Made by a program: the position numbers and the translations under genes. The notes beneath the pieces were generated by a model. The model searched no databases. It saw only the letters and a list, made by a program, of their open reading frames with translations, and was not told the DNA's origin. Shown one piece after another: positions 20,634 to 22,147 of a stretch of 22,147 bases of DNA (its first letter is position 1; each line of letters opens with the position of its first letter). The stretch comes from Candidatus Gastranaerophilales bacterium HUM_12 (lineage in GTDB: Bacteria > Cyanobacteriota > Vampirovibrionia > Gastranaerophilales > Gastranaerophilaceae), in NCBI GenBank assembly GCA_002102825.1, contig DABJ01000040.1:1-22147 (forward strand), read 5' to 3'.

Positions 20634-22147
20634 GAAGTCTTGTCTTCTTATCCTTGATAGATGGCTTTAACTTATATTGTTCATCTGTCAAAATATTTGT
20701 GAGATAGACTGAGTGTTCGTTATTTTTAATTGCTTTGATTAACATATTTGCAGGTAGGTCAACTTCTGCAGTTAGTCTCTTGTCCGATAAATTATTTACA
20801 ATTAAATATTTTTCACCCTTGTAACTTCTAATATATGCAAAAACATGCGGGTAATTCGTTTTAAGAATAGTCAAATCTCCACGTGATAGAGCCGGAGTTG
20901 ATTTTCTTAATGCAATCATTTTTTGGACTTTATGATAAATTTTACCACTATAAGTTTTTGTTGAATTTTTGGCATCGTAAAATGCTTGTTGTGTTAGCAA
21001 GCCCCTATTTATGTCCCTACTATCAAAAAATGATAGTAGCTTAATTTTACTTTTTGCTTGCTTTTTCTTCCTTAAATCTGCGGATTTTTTAGCGTTTTCA
21101 AAATTATTTTTTGCACCTATTTCATCTCCATAATAAATAATTGGGATTCCTGGCATTGATAATAAAACTGAAAAAGCCATTTCTATATGGTCATGATCTT
21201 CGTCTAAGAAATTTGCCATTCTTCCTGCTACACCAAATCCTTTTCTAAAAGGAGCACCTTTAGGCTCAAGGGCATTATAAATAAGTTGTCGCATTTCCGG
21301 TGTAACCATTTCAAGAGTCAACTCATCGTGCACTCTTAAAAAAGTGGCCCAACTTGCAGTATCCGGAATACTTGGTGTTTGTTTTACAGCTTCTTTAAAA
21401 TAGTTACTGTCTTCAGTTATAAAACTTGCCCATAGAGCCGGCATATACGGGAAGTTATACGCAATTTGAACTTCGTCTGTTCTTTTAAAATCTCTAGTCT
21501 TTCCGTCAACTATTACTTCAGACTTTTTTTCTGTACCAAAGTATGGAATTACATCTTTGGGCAATTGACAAGCCTCAGCTTGAAGTACGGTTCTTGGGGC
21601 AACTGCTTGTAAATACAAACTTAAAATTTTGATTATTTCATGGGTTGCAGGTTGATTTTCAGCATTTGTACCAGAATCTTTTGACAAATAAGGAATAGCA
21701 TCAAGTCTAAAAATATCTACACCTAAATTTGCCCAATAATTAAGAGTTCCTAAATTGTAATACAGCACTTCCGGATTCTTCCAATTTATATCAAGTTGGA
21801 ATGGGTAAAAAGTATGATAAATATAATAATCCTTACCATTTATAGTAACTTTTCGATAATGATTTTCTGTGTTCTCAGGGAATATTAAACGTCTTTTACT
21901 TATTTGTCCATTCGGTTCTTTATATTCAACAACAGTACCCAGTTTAGAATCTACGTATTTCGTATATTCCGGCAAGTCTTCTCTAGTTACAAAATAATCA
22001 AGTTTTGAAACATCTCCATTCATAGCCTGCTTAAACCACTCATGCTGGTCTGAAAAATGATTTAAAACTAAATCGGCTTTAATATTGAAACCTTGAGCTT
22101 TTGCTTCTTTAATAAATTCCTCAAATTGAGTTTTTCCACCCAAATCT
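20593..22147 (-). CDS. Glycoside hydrolase family 13 enzyme, trehalose synthase-like (5' end outside window)
   Basis: The visible 517 or so residues lack the N-terminus; the frame runs open to the window edge, with an Asp codon before 22143. GH13 conserved regions appear in order: DLVLNH; GVDIFRLDA with the nucleophile Asp at about 21700-21702; VLQAEA with the acid/base Glu at about 21574-21576; and FLRVHDELTLEMVT with the HD pair. NHFSDQHEWF and HDELTLEMVT are like trehalose synthase (TreS), which interconverts maltose and trehalose. However, the segment after YYGDEIG departs from TreS: Lys-rich, then LLSFFDSRDINRGLL. A related amylase or glucosyltransferase is possible. A beta-sandwich C-terminal domain (about the last 100 residues) is typical. 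Its stop overlaps the acyltransferase end. Confidence 0.85.
   Translation of the reverse strand, partial: DLGGKTQFEEFIKEAKAQGFNIKADLVLNHFSDQHEWFKQAMNGDVSKLDYFVTREDLPEYTKYVDSKLGTVVEYKEPNGQISKRRLIFPENTENHYRKVTINGKDYYIYHTFYPFQLDINWKNPEVLYYNLGTLNYWANLGVDIFRLDAIPYLSKDSGTNAENQPATHEIIKILSLYLQAVAPRTVLQAEACQLPKDVIPYFGTEKKSEVIVDGKTRDFKRTDEVQIAYNFPYMPALWASFITEDSNYFKEAVKQTPSIPDTASWATFLRVHDELTLEMVTPEMRQLIYNALEPKGAPFRKGFGVAGRMANFLDEDHDHIEMAFSVLLSMPGIPIIYYGDEIGAKNNFENAKKSADLRKKKQAKSKIKLLSFFDSRDINRGLLTQQAFYDAKNSTKTYSGKIYHKVQKMIALRKSTPALSRGDLTILKTNYPHVFAYIRSYKGEKYLIVNNLSDKRLTAEVDLPANMLIKAIKNNEHSVYLTNILTDEQYKLKPSIKDKKTRLLMYPYAEVWLKLP
20622..20655. terminator. Inverted repeat at the convergent gene ends
   Basis: TAAGAAG (20631-20637) pairs with CTTCTTA (20644-20650) over a six-base loop. 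AAGGA (20622-20626) can pair with TCCTT (20651-20655) past a four-base bulge. It starts at the acyltransferase stop but lies within the GH13 coding region. No T-tract follows on either strand, so termination by it is uncertain. Confidence 0.3.

Overview
The window is AT-rich chromosomal DNA from an uncultured-type diderm bacterium. Outer-membrane parts (a POTRA/TpsB-type barrel with signal peptide, an OmpH/Skp-like periplasmic chaperone, an MlaD/MCE lipid-transport protein) sit beside flagellar genes. The prepilin-like protein carries the signature FTLAEVLITLGIIGIVAAM with Ala instead of Gly before the cleavage site. From memory of that lineage, this signature together with the gene mix suggests gut Gastranaerophilales (Melainabacteria/Vampirovibrionia, a sister group of photosynthetic Cyanobacteria). 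The assignment is an inference: no rRNA or marker alignment is available here. I see no tRNA, rRNA, CRISPR array, IS element or phage gene.

Layout. (1) 33-1520: a 56-aa orphan protein gene converges on obgE. (2) 1712-2834: a promoter, a 57-aa zinc-ribbon protein and, one base later, a YhcC/TIGR01212-type radical SAM protein. (3) 2952-4126: two overlapping genes of unknown function. (4) 4176-6252: folP (dihydropteroate synthase with an extra N-terminal domain) and an mlaD-like MCE gene, each preceded by a -10 box so close to the ATG that transcripts should be leaderless or nearly so. (5) 6287-8331: bioD-bioA on the minus strand, ending in a shared bidirectional terminator with the mlaD-like gene. 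(6) 8413-10434: a large TpsB-like outer membrane protein, divergent from (7) the Skp/OmpH-like gene 10722-11177. Their intergenic region holds three AGATATA boxes in exact 12-bp register and other repeats. (8) 11250-12216: an XRE-type regulator followed by nth (endonuclease III), divergent from (9) the prepilin-like gene 12390-13118. (10) 13162-19316: a minus-strand flagellar operon fliE-fliF-fliG(like)-fliH-flhA-yidD, read from high to low coordinates. (11) 19527-20633: a membrane acyltransferase whose 3' end overlaps by 41 bp the convergent 3' end of (12) a GH13 enzyme of trehalose-synthase type, cut by the window edge.

How the genes work together. The flagellar block builds the basal body: MS ring (FliF), rod adaptor (FliE), a possible switch protein, and export apparatus (FliH, FlhA). 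It lacks fliI between fliH and flhA, where that gene normally lies, and its fliG-position protein lacks recognisable FliG torque motifs. The envelope genes (tpsB-like, skp-like, mlaD-like, acyltransferase) fit construction and upkeep of an outer membrane. Coupling by one-base TAATG overlaps recurs (bioD/bioA, fliF/fliG-like, fliH/flhA). The least explained items are the unknown pair at 2952-4126, the divergent FliG-position protein, the zinc-ribbon/radical-SAM pair, and the repeat-rich tpsB/skp control region.
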